Shown: one piece after another, positions 25,898 through 34,894 of the stretch | Layout: each line of letters begins with the position of its first letter | Numbering within the stretch: position 1 is the first letter of the stretch | NCBI RefSeq assembly: GCF_003860405.1 | Contig: NZ_CP034170.1 | Span: forward strand, 3,038,001-3,102,000 | From: Nakamurella antarctica | Lineage (GTDB): Bacteria > Actinomycetota > Actinomycetes > Mycobacteriales > Nakamurellaceae | DNA: 64,000 nt | Direction of reading: 5' to 3' | The notes under the pieces: generated by a model | What the model was told of the DNA's origin: nothing | The model's database searches: none | Seen by the model: the letters and a program-made list of their open reading frames with translations, nothing else | Program-made: the position numbers and the translations under genes

Positions 25898-26874
25898 CAC
25901 AACTTACGCAACCTGATCCGGTTCACCGAGTGGTTCGAACCCTTGCGGAGCACCAGGTTCGCCCGGCCCCGGGTGGGTCGGATGTTGTTGATCAGGTTGG
26001 GTTCATTGATAGAACCCCAAATGCCGGTGGCGAACTCGACTGCCTGCTCGTCGGTGAGCGAGGCGAATTGATGAAAGAAGGCACCCGGCTCGGCAAAGGC
26101 TGACTTACGCAGTTTCAAGAACCGCTCGACGAACCACTGCTGGATATCGCTGCCTTTCGCGTCCACGTAAATGGAGAAGTCGAAAAAGTCGCTCAATGCC
26201 AACGCACTGTTGCTGTCTTCGCCAAGTCGCGCGGGCTGCAGCACGTTGAGGCCCTCGACAATCAGCACATCCGGCCGGTGGACGACAATCTCATCGCCGG
26301 GGAGAATGTCGTACTTGACGTGGTCATACCGGGGCACCCGCACTTCGTTAACCCCGGATTTGACGTCGGCGACGAATTTGATCAGCGCCCGACGGTCATA
26401 GGATTCCGGGAAACCCTTGCGCTGCATCAGACCTTTGCGCTGAAGGACGTGGTTTGGGTAAAGGAAGCCGTCAGTGGTGACGAGCTCCACCCTGGGGGTA
26501 TCCGGCCAGCGGCACAACAGTTCTTTCAGAACGCGTGCGGTGGTGGACTTCCCGACCGCCACCGACCCGGCCACGCCAATGATGAACGGCGTCCGTTGCT
26601 GCTTTTCCCGCAAAAACGATGACGTGACCCGGTGCAACTGTCCCGTACCCCCGACGTACAGGTTGAGCAACCTGGACAGCGGCAGGTAAATGTTCTGCAC
26701 CTCTTCAAGGTCAATCGGGTCGCCGAGCCCGGACAACCGGTGGATCTCCTCGGCGGTCAGCGGCATCGGCGTTGATTCGGCGAGCTCACTCCACTCGCCA
26801 CGGGTGAACTCCACCCAGGGGCTACCTGCCGGATGGCCGAGCAGGACGGGCGGGACAGCGGTGTCACCTGGCAT
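25897..26874 (-). CDS. coaA: Pantothenate kinase type I
   Basis: First committed step of coenzyme A synthesis: phosphorylates pantothenate with ATP. 325 residues from ATG 26874. Walker A is [49 protein letters not shown] and [11 protein letters not shown]-type motifs follow the CoaA pattern, and the end [12 protein letters not shown] is diagnostic. A slightly earlier ATG at 26913 lacks a ribosome binding site. Coupled by a one-base overlap to the pabC-like gene and divergent from ygfZ. Confidence 0.95.
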   Translation of the reverse strand: MPGDTAVPPVLLGHPAGSPWVEFTRGEWSELAESTPMPLTAEEIHRLSGLGDPIDLEEVQNIYLPLSRLLNLYVGGTGQLHRVTSSFLREKQQRTPFIIGVAGSVAVGKSTTARVLKELLCRWPDTPRVELVTTDGFLYPNHVLQRKGLMQRKGFPESYDRRALIKFVADVKSGVNEVRVPRYDHVKYDILPGDEIVVHRPDVLIVEGLNVLQPARLGEDSNSALALSDFFDFSIYVDAKGSDIQQWFVERFLKLRKSAFAEPGAFFHQFASLTDEQAVEFATGIWGSINEPNLINNIRPTRGRANLVLRKGSNHSVNRIRLRKL

Positions 26875-26976
26875 GGAGACGATTCTGCTCTTACCGCCGC
26901 GAAGCTCTCGCATTGAGGTGCTGTGAGGTCGGACGCAAACACCGGGCGACACGGTCGTCGGCCTACCATCGAAGGT

Positions 26977-28065
26977 ATGACGACTCACACCTCTGCCCTG
27001 CTCACGCTGCCCGGAGCCGTTGCGGCCTCTGGCGTAGATGGCGGCGTCGCCTGGCACTATGGTGACCCGACGGTCGAGCAACGGCGCGCCGAACAGGGCG
27101 TTGGCCTGGTTGATCGGGACCAGCGCGGTGTGATCACCGTCATCGGCGCGGATCGGCACGACTGGCTGAACAAGCTCACGAGCCAATTGCTGCTGCCGCT
27201 GGCCGACGGCACCACCACGCAAGCATTGGTGCTGACCCCGCAAGGTCACGTCGAATACCACTTCGGCGTCACCGAGGTCGGCGACACGACCTACCTGGAT
27301 ACAGACGCGGGGACTGACGAGGGCCTGAGCAAATACCTGCAGATGATGAAGTTCTGGTCCGATGTCGAGGTCACGGTTCGCAGCAACGACTTTCAGCAGC
27401 TGAGCCTGATCGGGCCTCGGGCATCTGAGGTTGGCGCCCGTCTCGGGCTTGGCCAGGTGGAGGCCGGGTGCGCCGTACCGCTACCCGAAGGTGGATTTTT
27501 ACGTGCCACCGACACTGGCTTGGACTTCGTAGTGCCCCACGACCGGGCCTTGACGCTGGCTCAGCAGTTGATCGCCGGCGGCGCGACCCCCGTGGGAACC
27601 TGGGCGGACGACGCCTTGCGGATACCGACGAGGCGGGTCCGCACCGGAGTTGACACTGACGACCGCACCATCCCCCACGAGGTGGGCCTCCTCGGCGTCG
27701 CCGTCCACATGAACAAGGGCTGCTACCGCGGTCAGGAGACGGTAGCTCGCGTCGCGAACCTTGGCCGCCCACCCCGGCGCCTAGTGATGCTGAACCTCGA
27801 TGGCACTCAGGACGTACTGCCCAACCCCGGTGACGACATCCTCACCGACCAGGGACGGGTGGTGGGCCGCGTCGGCACAGTCGCCATCCACTACGAGGAC
27901 GGCCCCATCGCCTTGGCGCTCGTCAAACGGAATATTGGTCCCGAAACCCCGCTGCTCGCGGGCGGTGTCGATGCTCGGATTGACCCGGCGGATGTAGCTC
28001 CGGAGAATGCCGCACCCGCCTCAGCGATTGACCGAGCGACCTTCACCAAAATTCGACCGCGGTAA
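26977..28065 (+). CDS. ygfZ: YgfZ/GcvT-domain folate-binding iron-sulfur maintenance protein
   Basis: Tetrahydrofolate-binding protein of 362 residues that supports repair or assembly of some Fe-S enzymes. The fold is that of aminomethyltransferase (GcvT), with [22 protein letters not shown] near the start and the YgfZ signature [23 protein letters not shown] at about 245, including the Cys required for function. ATG 26977 directly follows GAAGG and starts where the family begins. Divergent from coaA with about 100 bp for promoters. Confidence 0.88.
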   Translation: MTTHTSALLTLPGAVAASGVDGGVAWHYGDPTVEQRRAEQGVGLVDRDQRGVITVIGADRHDWLNKLTSQLLLPLADGTTTQALVLTPQGHVEYHFGVTEVGDTTYLDTDAGTDEGLSKYLQMMKFWSDVEVTVRSNDFQQLSLIGPRASEVGARLGLGQVEAGCAVPLPEGGFLRATDTGLDFVVPHDRALTLAQQLIAGGATPVGTWADDALRIPTRRVRTGVDTDDRTIPHEVGLLGVAVHMNKGCYRGQETVARVANLGRPPRRLVMLNLDGTQDVLPNPGDDILTDQGRVVGRVGTVAIHYEDGPIALALVKRNIGPETPLLAGGVDARIDPADVAPENAAPASAIDRATFTKIRPR

Positions 28066-28141
28066 CTCTGCATTACCCCGCCGCGCTGTGCTGATGTTTG
28101 CCTCACCCACTTACTGTCAGATATTTCGAAGGAGCCCACAG

Positions 28142-29092
28142 ATGCCCGAACTTGTGACCCTGGAATCCATCCAGCAGGCCGCTACCGAAATCCAGGGCAT
28201 AGCGGTGCGCACCCCGTTGTTGCCGTCGCCGTGGCCAGATCTGTGGTTGAAGCCCGAAACATTGCAGCCTGTCGGTGCTTTCAAGATTCGCGGCGCAGTG
28301 ACTGCGATGTCTCGATTAACCCCGGAGGTACGGGCGCAGGGGATCCTCGCGCACTCCTCTGGTAACCATGCCCAGGCGGTTGCCTACGCCGCCAAAGTTT
28401 TCGGCATCGACGCCCACATAGTGGTCCCCGATAACGCACCAGTTCGAAAGATCGAAGCCACGCGCGCTTTGGGCGCAACGGTCGAGCTGGTTCCATTGAC
28501 CGAGCGCTTCAGCCGACCCGCAGAACTGGCCGCCAGCACCGGCAAGGCCATGATCGCGCCCTTCGACGACGCCAACGTGATCGCAGGCCAAGGGACCATC
28601 GGCTTGGAGATCGCCGAGGACCTTCCAGACGTAGATGTCGTACTGGTGCCCGTGTCCGGCGGCGGGCTTATCTCCGGGATTGCCGCGGCGATCACTGCGT
28701 TACTTCCGAACGCGAAAGTTATCGGGGTGGAACCAGAATTAGCTGGCGACGCGGCTGCATCATTCCGCAGCGGGAGCCGCCAGGAGTGGTCACCGCACGA
28801 CACCGCCCGCACCATCGCTGACGGACTCCGCACGTTTGCTGTAGGACACCTCCCCTGGGAACATATCCGCACCCAGGTGCACGACATCATCACCGTGACC
28901 GAGGACGAAATCGCTGAAGCCACTCAGCGGCTGCTGTTGGATGCCAGAATGCTTGCAGAACCGTCGGGGGCGGTCGCGACGGCCGCGTTTCTCTTCCACC
29001 GCTCCGAACTGCCGCCAGGAAAAACTGTGGCGATCGTTTCTGGCGGCAATATCGACCCCGCCGTGTTGAAATCCCTTGTTGCGCAGATTTAA
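28142..29092 (+). CDS. Threonine dehydratase / serine racemase-type PLP lyase
   Basis: Fold type II PLP enzyme, 316 residues. AAGGAG lies 9 nt before ATG 28142. PLP lysine in VGAFKIRGA (about residue 48), SSGNHAQAVAYAA as substrate loop, and VSGGGLISGIAAA as the phosphate-binding Gly loop are all intact. There is no C-terminal ACT domain, so it is the short catabolic or racemase-like type rather than allosteric IlvA. It starts a three-gene run with overlaps (TAATG, GTGA) that continues with a BKACE-like protein and an asparaginase, suggesting a small amino-acid degradation operon. Confidence 0.85.
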   Translation: MPELVTLESIQQAATEIQGIAVRTPLLPSPWPDLWLKPETLQPVGAFKIRGAVTAMSRLTPEVRAQGILAHSSGNHAQAVAYAAKVFGIDAHIVVPDNAPVRKIEATRALGATVELVPLTERFSRPAELAASTGKAMIAPFDDANVIAGQGTIGLEIAEDLPDVDVVLVPVSGGGLISGIAAAITALLPNAKVIGVEPELAGDAAASFRSGSRQEWSPHDTARTIADGLRTFAVGHLPWEHIRTQVHDIITVTEDEIAEATQRLLLDARMLAEPSGAVATAAFLFHRSELPPGKTVAIVSGGNIDPAVLKSLVAQI

Positions 29093-29733
29093 TGGCAGTG
29101 TCTCCGACTCCTCCACCCCCCCTCCCGGGGACGCTCATCACCCTGGCTCCGGCACCAATGGAATTGCCGATGCTGCTGCGGGTCGCTCTCGATGCTCAGC
29201 AGATAGGGGTTACGCGCTTCGAATTGTCCTGGCAACAAACAGATCTGGCGCAAGCGGTGGAGATGTTGCGCGCCGAAACGCAGGTAATTCTGACCGCGCC
29301 CGGCACCTCGCCGCTTGCGTCCATGGTCGATCTAGTCTGGCGGGACAGGTCCGTGACTGCGGATCTGCCGGGAATGGCGCCGAAGGAATTCTGCCCACCC
29401 GGCTCGAACCGGGTTCACCTGCTCGAGTTCCACCTGCATGCCACCGACGTCCTCGGCGAGATACCCTCCCAGGTAGGGCTTATCGCCGCCGGATCGCAGC
29501 TGCCGATCTCAGTAAGTAGCGATGGACCAACCGCCATGCTCGCCATGATGGCTGCGCTTTCCGGCGGCTGTCACCTCCGGGTCGGTACCGCGGACTCCGG
29601 CGGCGGGCCGCGGGAGAACGTGGCCCTGGCCGCTAAAGCGGTCGGATTTGCCAAACTCGGCGGGCGCCCACCGCTGACCAGTGCCGAGGCCCGCGTTCAG
29701 CTCGGCCTGGCGCCTGGCAAGATCGATGCGTGA
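29092..29733 (+). CDS. Truncated BKACE-like (beta-keto acid cleavage, DUF849) protein
   Basis: A 213-residue protein, about 80 residues shorter than beta-keto acid cleavage enzymes. The C-terminal half follows the BKACE pattern: LHATDVLGEIPSQVGLIAAG, DGPTAMLAMMAALSGGCHLRVGTAD, then RENVALAAKAVGFAKLGGRPPLTSAEAR. The N-terminal barrel strands with the two Zn-binding His appear to be missing, and the Glu of the canonical VRVGLED Zn site is Ala (VGTAD). It is therefore likely non-catalytic for Claisen-type cleavage or has another role. ATG 29092 overlaps the stop of the lyase upstream (TAATG), and its own stop overlaps the asparaginase GTG. Confidence 0.55.
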   Translation: MAVSPTPPPPLPGTLITLAPAPMELPMLLRVALDAQQIGVTRFELSWQQTDLAQAVEMLRAETQVILTAPGTSPLASMVDLVWRDRSVTADLPGMAPKEFCPPGSNRVHLLEFHLHATDVLGEIPSQVGLIAAGSQLPISVSSDGPTAMLAMMAALSGGCHLRVGTADSGGGPRENVALAAKAVGFAKLGGRPPLTSAEARVQLGLAPGKIDA

Positions 29734-30749
29734 CTACTCCATCATCAGACGGCACTACTCCCGACGAAACCGCTCAGAACTCTACGGACTCTGTCAGCGC
29801 CGCACCGGTTGAACTGGTCCGCGTAATCCGGTCCGGGTTCCACGAATGCAGCCATTACGGCGCCATCGTCGTCACCGACGCGGATGGAACGGTGCTGCAC
29901 TCCCGCGGGGATGTCACGACGCCGGTCTTCCCCCGGTCGTCGAACAAACCTTTCCAATCACTCGCCATGTTGGCTGCAGGCGCGGGTCTGCGCGACGCGG
30001 ATCTCGCTCTGGCGTCCGCGTCCCATTCCGGCGAAGCCGCACACACCGACCGCGTCCACGCGATGCTGGCCGCGGTGGGTCTGTCCGAGGCCGACTTGCG
30101 TTGCCCAGTAGCGCTTCCCCTCAACGAAGCCACCCGGAATGACGTCATCCGCGCCGGTGGATCCGCGCAGCGGGTGTACATGAATTGCTCAGGCAAGCAC
30201 GCGGGCATGCTCGCTGCGTGCGTCGCTGCCGGGTGGGACCTAGAGAGCTACCTGGACCCCGCACACCCGCTGCAAAAGGCCATCTTCGAACAGGTCGCGA
30301 AGATGTCCGGCGAAACCCCCACCGCCACCGGCATCGACGGCTGTGGAGCTCCCCTGTACGCGATCTCGCTGACTGGGCTGGCTCGCGCGTTCGGCAGGAT
30401 GACGAGCGCGGCCGTCGGCACCCCCGAGCGCACTGTTGCCGATGCGATGCGCGCATACCCCGACATGGTCGGCGGGACCGGGCGTGACGACACCCTGCTG
30501 ATGGCTGGAATCCCCGGACTTCTCGTCAAAGGTGGGGCCGAGGGCGTCCACACGGCGGCGCTCGCGGACGGTCGTGGCGTCGCAGTAAAAATCCAGGATG
30601 GCGGCGACCGAGCCCGGATGCCAGCTCTTGTCGCAGGCCTGCGATATCTGGGCGTCACGGGCGATGTGCTGGACCAGCTCGGCACCGGAACGATTCTCGG
30701 CGGCGGTATTCCTGTTGGAACTGTGGCGCTGGCTCCAGACGTGTTCTAG
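29730..30749 (+). CDS. Asparaginase II (thermolabile, Rhizobium type)
   Basis: Hydrolyses asparagine to aspartate and ammonia; 339 residues, family PF06089 in character. The conserved segments are VRSGFHE-like RVIRSGFHECSHYGAIV, FPRSSNKPFQ (nucleophile region with Ser and Lys), CSGKHAGML (Cys and Lys of the active site), TGIDGCGAPLYA and KIQDGGDRAR. There is no signal peptide, so it is cytoplasmic. GTG 29730 overlaps the preceding stop (GTGA). The three-gene operon would convert threonine, a keto acid and asparagine; this grouping is inference. Confidence 0.87.
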   Translation: MTTPSSDGTTPDETAQNSTDSVSAAPVELVRVIRSGFHECSHYGAIVVTDADGTVLHSRGDVTTPVFPRSSNKPFQSLAMLAAGAGLRDADLALASASHSGEAAHTDRVHAMLAAVGLSEADLRCPVALPLNEATRNDVIRAGGSAQRVYMNCSGKHAGMLAACVAAGWDLESYLDPAHPLQKAIFEQVAKMSGETPTATGIDGCGAPLYAISLTGLARAFGRMTSAAVGTPERTVADAMRAYPDMVGGTGRDDTLLMAGIPGLLVKGGAEGVHTAALADGRGVAVKIQDGGDRARMPALVAGLRYLGVTGDVLDQLGTGTILGGGIPVGTVALAPDVF

Positions 30750-30839
30750 CGCTGCCGCCGATGTTCCCCCTCCCCCAGTGGGCGCCGCCGCCATCATTGT
30801 GGGCTGGCTCACTCGCGGCAAACACTCCGACTGCGTGAT

Positions 30840-30857
30840 GTGGCTACGAGTAGCCAC
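30840..30857. promoter_or_regulatory. 18-bp perfect inverted repeat upstream of the DUF3073 gene
   Basis: GTGGCTAC (30840-30847), a 2-bp spacer, then GTAGCCAC (30850-30857). A second looser inverted repeat, GATCAA...TTGATC, follows at 30871-30890. Both lie 60-110 bp ahead of the DUF3073 start, in the usual place for an operator. The regulator is unknown. Confidence 0.45.
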
Positions 30858-30951
30858 GGCGACCCTGTACGATCAAACTTACGATTGATCAACACTGTCG
30901 GAGCCGCCGCTAGTCGGCCGCTCCGCTTCTCTGCGTAAGGGGGTCCGCCAG

Positions 30952-31143
30952 ATGGGGCGAGGCCGTCAGAAGGCGAAGCAGACCAAAGTGGCACGGGATC
31001 TGAAGTACAACACCCATGACATTGACGTCACCGCCTTACAACGCGAATTGTCCTCACGGCCGGGTTCAGCCCCGCCGAAGGATAGCGATCCCGATGAGGG
31101 ATTCGAAGACCAGTATCAGGACGTCTACCACGCCGGCCGTTGA
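30952..31143 (+). CDS. DUF3073 family protein
   Basis: A 63-residue, highly charged protein conserved in actinobacteria. The opening MGRGRQKAKQTKVARDLKYNT is the family signature. Its function is unknown; the basic N-terminus and acidic C-terminus (SDPDEGFEDQYQDVYH) suggest nucleic-acid or ribosome contact, but this is inference. AGGGGG lies a few bases upstream of ATG 30952. In mycobacteria the homologue sits beside purM, as here. Confidence 0.88.
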   Translation: MGRGRQKAKQTKVARDLKYNTHDIDVTALQRELSSRPGSAPPKDSDPDEGFEDQYQDVYHAGR

Positions 31144-31309
31144 ATTCGGTCGGGGTCACAGCAACTCAGTGACCTCGACGTCAGCTAATCGGTTATTGGT
31201 GTGTGAACGCGTGCAGGCAGCTCGGCTACTCCCACGAAAGTGGGTAGTCGGGAGCCTGTGCGGCGTCCAACAATAGGTGGATGCGTCTCGCGTTCAGCTT
31301 CCGCAGCAT

Positions 31310-31522
31310 TCAGTCGCTGCTGCCTTCGAAGCTTGCTCCGCAGCCACTGCTTCCCTCGAAGCTTCCTCCGCAGCCACTGCTGCCTTCGACGTGGGAATGA
31401 CTCTCGAAGCTTCCAGAACTCCCCTCGTCGACCTGCTTCGAACGAGCCTTCGGCCGCTTCCACGTCAAAGCCGCAAGCCCTGAAATTGCAGCGATCATCA
31501 CCGCCGCTCCCCAACCGTTCAT
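31310..31522 (-). CDS. Small membrane-anchored Gly/Ser/Cys-rich peptide, unknown
   Basis: A 70-residue protein that starts at ATG 31522 with AAGGAG 5 nt upstream. One N-terminal hydrophobic helix (AAVMIAAISGLAALTW) is followed by a basic patch (KRPKARSK) and then a Gly/Ser/Phe/Glu-rich tail in which the unit GSSGCG-SFE occurs twice, each with one Cys. The topology would be a short membrane anchor with the repetitive tail on the cytoplasmic side by the positive-inside rule. Convergent with the DUF3073 gene and divergent from nothing close. No family recognised. The strong ribosome binding site and clear architecture support a real gene. Confidence 0.6.
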   Translation of the reverse strand: MNGWGAAVMIAAISGLAALTWKRPKARSKQVDEGSSGSFESHSHVEGSSGCGGSFEGSSGCGASFEGSSD

Positions 31523-31616
31523 GAGGCTCCTTCGCCGCGAGTAGTGGGTTCGGCCCCGGAGCGTTGAGGACGCGGGAACCGGGCCATCGGGTCCACCCGC
31601 AAAAGATCGGACACCA

Positions 31617-31672
31617 GGGGTGGTCAGAAGCGGGGGTGGTCAGAAGCGGGGGTGGTCAGAAGCGGGGGTGGT
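31617..31672. repeat. 16-bp tandem duplication covering the purM stop codon
   Basis: The unit TGGTCAGAAGCGGGGG occurs at 31621, 31637 and 31653, with a partial copy at 31669. On the coding strand each unit contains the last codons of purM (CACCCCCGCTTCTGA). So the 3' end of the gene, stop codon included, has been copied downstream twice. PurM itself ends normally at the first stop. Confidence 0.9.
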
Positions 31673-32759
31673 CACCCTCGAGAAATGCCCGCACATCTGC
31701 GTCCCCGGTCTGGTCCGCAGTCTCGATCGATCCCAGTACCCAAGACGGCACGTGCCGCGCGGTCAGGATCGCTTGGGCACGGTCAACGTCATCCGGCGCC
31801 ACTACGGCCACCATTCCAACCCCCATATTGAACGCCGTCTCCATTTCGGGGCGTTCGACGCGACCATGGGAGGAAACGAAACCGAAAACTGGCGGAGGCG
31901 TCCATGTACGACGATCTAACCTCGCGACGAGACCCTTGGGGATGACCCGCGCCAGGTTGTTGGCTAGGCCGCCGCCGGTGATGTGCGCGTAGGCGTGCAC
32001 CTCCGTGTCGCGAGCGAGCGCCAAACAATCCAGAGCATAAATCCGGGTAGGCTCCAGCAATTCCTCGCCCAGGGTACGGCCGAATTCCTCGACATACCCT
32101 TCAAGCGACAGACGGGCAATCTCTAGGAGCACGTGCCGCACCATGGAGTATCCGTTGGAATGCACTCCGGATGCGGCCATCGCGATTACGACGTCACCGG
32201 GGCGCACGCGATCGGGCCCCAGGATGGCGTCGGCCTCGACAATGCCCACCGCGGTCGCAGCGAGATCATAATCATTTGCCTGCATGAGACCGGGGTGCTC
32301 GGCGGTTTCGCCGCCGACCAAGGCGCATCCAGAGCGGACGCACCCTTCGGCGATCCCGGAGACGATGGAGGCGATGCGCTGCGGATTCAGCGACCCGCAG
32401 GCTATGTAGTCCTGTAGAAACAGGGGCTCGGCGCCGCAGGCCACCAGATCGTCGACCACCATGGCGACGAGATCGATCCCGATCGTGTCGTGGATGTCCA
32501 TGGCCTGCGCGATGGCGGACTTCGTGCCTACGCCATCGGATGACGATGCCAGTACGGGCTCGCGATACTTGCCAACAGGCAACTTGTACAACGATGCAAA
32601 TCCCCCGATACCGCCGAGAACCTCTGGGCGCTTTGTCCTTTCGGTAAAAGGTTTCATCAGCTCGACGGCAGATTCACCGGCTTCGATGGACACTCCGGCG
32701 CCTGCGTAGGTCGCTCCGGTGCTAATGGGATGGTTCTGAATTGGCTGCTGTGAATTCAT
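31656..32759 (-). CDS. purM: Phosphoribosylformylglycinamidine cyclo-ligase (AIR synthetase)
   Basis: Converts FGAM to AIR with ATP in purine synthesis, 367 residues, cytoplasmic homodimer. Typical motifs: TYAGAGVSIEAGESAVELMKP, VLGGIGGFASLY, SSSDGVGTKSAIAQAMD, GCALVGGETAEHPGLM and HITGGGLANNLARVIP. ATG 32759 overlaps the purF stop (ATGA). The final codons are tandemly repeated downstream. Confidence 0.97.
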   Translation of the reverse strand: MNSQQPIQNHPISTGATYAGAGVSIEAGESAVELMKPFTERTKRPEVLGGIGGFASLYKLPVGKYREPVLASSSDGVGTKSAIAQAMDIHDTIGIDLVAMVVDDLVACGAEPLFLQDYIACGSLNPQRIASIVSGIAEGCVRSGCALVGGETAEHPGLMQANDYDLAATAVGIVEADAILGPDRVRPGDVVIAMAASGVHSNGYSMVRHVLLEIARLSLEGYVEEFGRTLGEELLEPTRIYALDCLALARDTEVHAYAHITGGGLANNLARVIPKGLVARLDRRTWTPPPVFGFVSSHGRVERPEMETAFNMGVGMVAVVAPDDVDRAQAILTARHVPSWVLGSIETADQTGDADVRAFLEGDHPRF

Positions 32760-34348
32760 GGTCTGGTTAAGGCGTCCTCGGCGCCGTAGGCAGCGGCATG
32801 CATGGGGGCGGCATCGCCAGCGACTCCGCGAGCGATCCCCTCCAGCACGTGCTTGCCCGCTTGGTCGGGGATGGGAATGGGGTACTCGCCGGTGAAACAG
32901 GCTGTGCAGAGACGATTTTTGGGCTGCTCGCTGGCCGCGATGAGACCGTCCAACGAAACGTATCCGAGCGTGTCAGCGCCAATGAACGCGCGCACGGACT
33001 CGATCGCGGACTCATCGGGGCTTGCGTTCGCGATCAACTCGGTGCGAGAAGCGAAGTCAATGCCGTAGAAGCAGGGCCACCGCACGGGCGGGGCCGCGAT
33101 CCGCACATGAACTTCGAGTGCGCCTGATTCACGGAGCATCCGCACAAGAGCGCGCTGCGTATTTCCACGGACAATCGAATCATCAACCACCACAAGGCGT
33201 TTGCCGCGGATCACATCGCGTAGCGGATTCAACTTCAACCGAATTCCCAGCTGACGGATGGTCTGCGAGGGCTGAATGAAGGTCCGTCCGACATAGGCGT
33301 TTTTGACAAGGCCCTGGCCGTACGGGATGCCCGACTGCTGGGCGTAACCAATAGCCGCGGGCGTACCGGACTCCGGGGTGGGGATCACGAGATCCGCCTC
33401 GGCCGGCGCCTCAATTGCGAGCCTGCGGCCCACGTCGACCCGAGTCGCATTGACACCGCGACCAGCGATGGTCGTGTCCGGGCGGGCGAGATAGGCGTAT
33501 TCGAACAAGCAGCCTTTGGGGTCCGGGGTAGCGAATCGTTCGCTACGCAATCCGTCGGCGTCGATGGCGAGGAACTCGCCGGGCTCGACCTCTCTTACGA
33601 AAGATGCGCCCACAATATCCAAAGCCGCCGTTTCGGAGGCGACGACCCAACCGCGATCCAACCGGCCCAACACCAAGGGGTGGATGCCCTGCGGGTCGCG
33701 GGCTGCGTACAGGGTGTGCTCGTCACAGAACACAAGGCAGAAGGCGCCCTTGAGCGTCGGGAACAGCTCCATGGCCGCGGCCTGAATACTGGAGTCCGCG
33801 CTGCGAGCAGCGAGAAGTCTGGTGACGATATCGGAGTCGGTGGTAATCCCGCGGCGCTTGCCCGGGAAGGCGTCGGCCTGGGCCGACAGCTCTGCGGTGT
33901 TGACCAGGTTGCCGTTGTGACCGAGGGCGATTCCGCTGCCCACGGCGGTGGTGGCGAACGTGGGCTGCGCGTTCTCCCAGTTGTTGCCGCCGGTCGTCGA
34001 ATATCGGCAATGCCCGACAGCGATATGGCCGTTGAGAGAAGACAAGGTCTGCTCGTCAAAGACTTGGGACACGAGGCCCAGATCTTTGAACACCACTATC
34101 TGCGACCCATCGGAAACGGCGATTCCCGCGGCCTCCTGGCCCCGGTGCTGCAGCGCATAAAGTCCGTAGTAGGCCAGCTTCGCGACTTCCTCGCCAGGTG
34201 CCCATACGCCGAACACCCCGCACTCTTCGCTGGGGCGGGGTCGACGATATCGGGATCGATCCGGATGCCTTGGGGAAGGTTCGGCTGTAGCCGGGACGTG
34301 CTGGGGGTCGGGTGCGGACCGTTTCCCACGTGATCGAGCTCCTCGCAT
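32756..34348 (-). CDS. purF: Amidophosphoribosyltransferase
   Basis: First committed enzyme of purine synthesis: transfers glutamine nitrogen to PRPP. About 530 residues from ATG 34348 (TTG 34360 is an alternative). A propeptide of roughly 42 basic residues precedes Cys43 in ECGVFGVWAPGEE, the N-terminal nucleophile released by processing; this propeptide is long for the family. The glutaminase domain (GHCRYSTTGGNNWENAQP) is followed by the PRTase domain with VVVDDSIVRGNT, the PRPP loop. The first 8-bp-arm palindrome upstream may be its operator. Overlaps purM by 4 nt. Confidence 0.95.
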   Translation of the reverse strand: MRGARSRGKRSAPDPQHVPATAEPSPRHPDRSRYRRPRPSEECGVFGVWAPGEEVAKLAYYGLYALQHRGQEAAGIAVSDGSQIVVFKDLGLVSQVFDEQTLSSLNGHIAVGHCRYSTTGGNNWENAQPTFATTAVGSGIALGHNGNLVNTAELSAQADAFPGKRRGITTDSDIVTRLLAARSADSSIQAAAMELFPTLKGAFCLVFCDEHTLYAARDPQGIHPLVLGRLDRGWVVASETAALDIVGASFVREVEPGEFLAIDADGLRSERFATPDPKGCLFEYAYLARPDTTIAGRGVNATRVDVGRRLAIEAPAEADLVIPTPESGTPAAIGYAQQSGIPYGQGLVKNAYVGRTFIQPSQTIRQLGIRLKLNPLRDVIRGKRLVVVDDSIVRGNTQRALVRMLRESGALEVHVRIAAPPVRWPCFYGIDFASRTELIANASPDESAIESVRAFIGADTLGYVSLDGLIAASEQPKNRLCTACFTGEYPIPIPDQAGKHVLEGIARGVAGDAAPMHAAAYGAEDALTRP

Positions 34349-34350
34349 AG

Positions 34351-34369
34351 CAGGGATCAACGATCCCTG
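34351..34369. promoter_or_regulatory. 19-bp perfect inverted repeat directly upstream of purF
   Basis: CAGGGATC (34351-34358), AAC spacer, GATCCCTG (34362-34369). It ends 3 bp before the purF ATG at 34348 and includes the alternative TTG start. It could be a repressor site or an RNA hairpin hindering initiation. If functional, it supports ATG 34348 rather than TTG 34360 as the start. Confidence 0.45.
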
Positions 34370-34474
34370 ACTCTAACTGGTCTCACGCCGACCTGCGGCC
34401 GCTTGTCCCGATGTACGTCTGAGCAGGCGGGTGCGGTGACCGACCTCACCAGAATCTGGCGGTTCGCGGGGTTC

Positions 34475-34894
34475 CTACGCTCCATCCATAGGTGGGCTCG
34501 TCATTGCTGTTGGGCTCGTCATCGCTGTTGGGCTCGTCATCGGGAAACAGCCAGCAAGGTCTGCTCGCAGGCCGCTGGCGTGAGCGCGTCCCTGCTCGAC
34601 GGCCTCGTGCCAACTGAGCCGCCCAACGACCAGGTCCAGCCACGTTCCGCCGTCCATCTCGACCACGTTCGGCGGGGTTCCGCGCGTATGCCGCGGACCA
34701 TCGATGGCTTGCACGGCCGCGAAGGGTGGCACGCGAATCTCAACGGTGTGCCCGGGTTGGATTTGCGCCAACCACCGCAGCGTGGTCCGGACCACCGATT
34801 GGGTCGTATTTCTATCCAGGCCGCCTGACCCCACGGCCGCCACCGCCGCCACAGCTGCGGCAAACTCGGCCTGGGTGATGGGTTTCTTGACCAC
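34475..34894 (-). CDS. Sterol-carrier-like family protein (Rv0807 type)
   Basis: A 139-residue protein upstream of purF, with ITQAEFAAAVAAVAA, LRWLAQIQPGHTVEIRVPPFAAVQAIDGPRHTRGTPPNVVEMDGGTWLDLVVGRLSW, the pattern of the conserved actinobacterial protein next to purF that is annotated as sterol carrier-like. The function is unknown; a lipid-binding SCP2-like fold is suggested by family only. The last 20 residues are made by an 18-bp unit repeated in tandem (about 34497-34545, TCATCGCTGTTGGGCTCG) giving MTSPTA twice. This tail looks like recent, non-essential sequence. Confidence 0.65.
   Translation of the reverse strand: MVKKPITQAEFAAAVAAVAAVGSGGLDRNTTQSVVRTTLRWLAQIQPGHTVEIRVPPFAAVQAIDGPRHTRGTPPNVVEMDGGTWLDLVVGRLSWHEAVEQGRAHASGLRADLAGCFPMTSPTAMTSPTAMTSPPMDGA

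Noticed and set aside
31231-31244. CCCAC-GAAA-GTGGG hairpin after the DUF3073 gene
   Set aside because: A five-base stem with no T-run; too weak to call a terminator.
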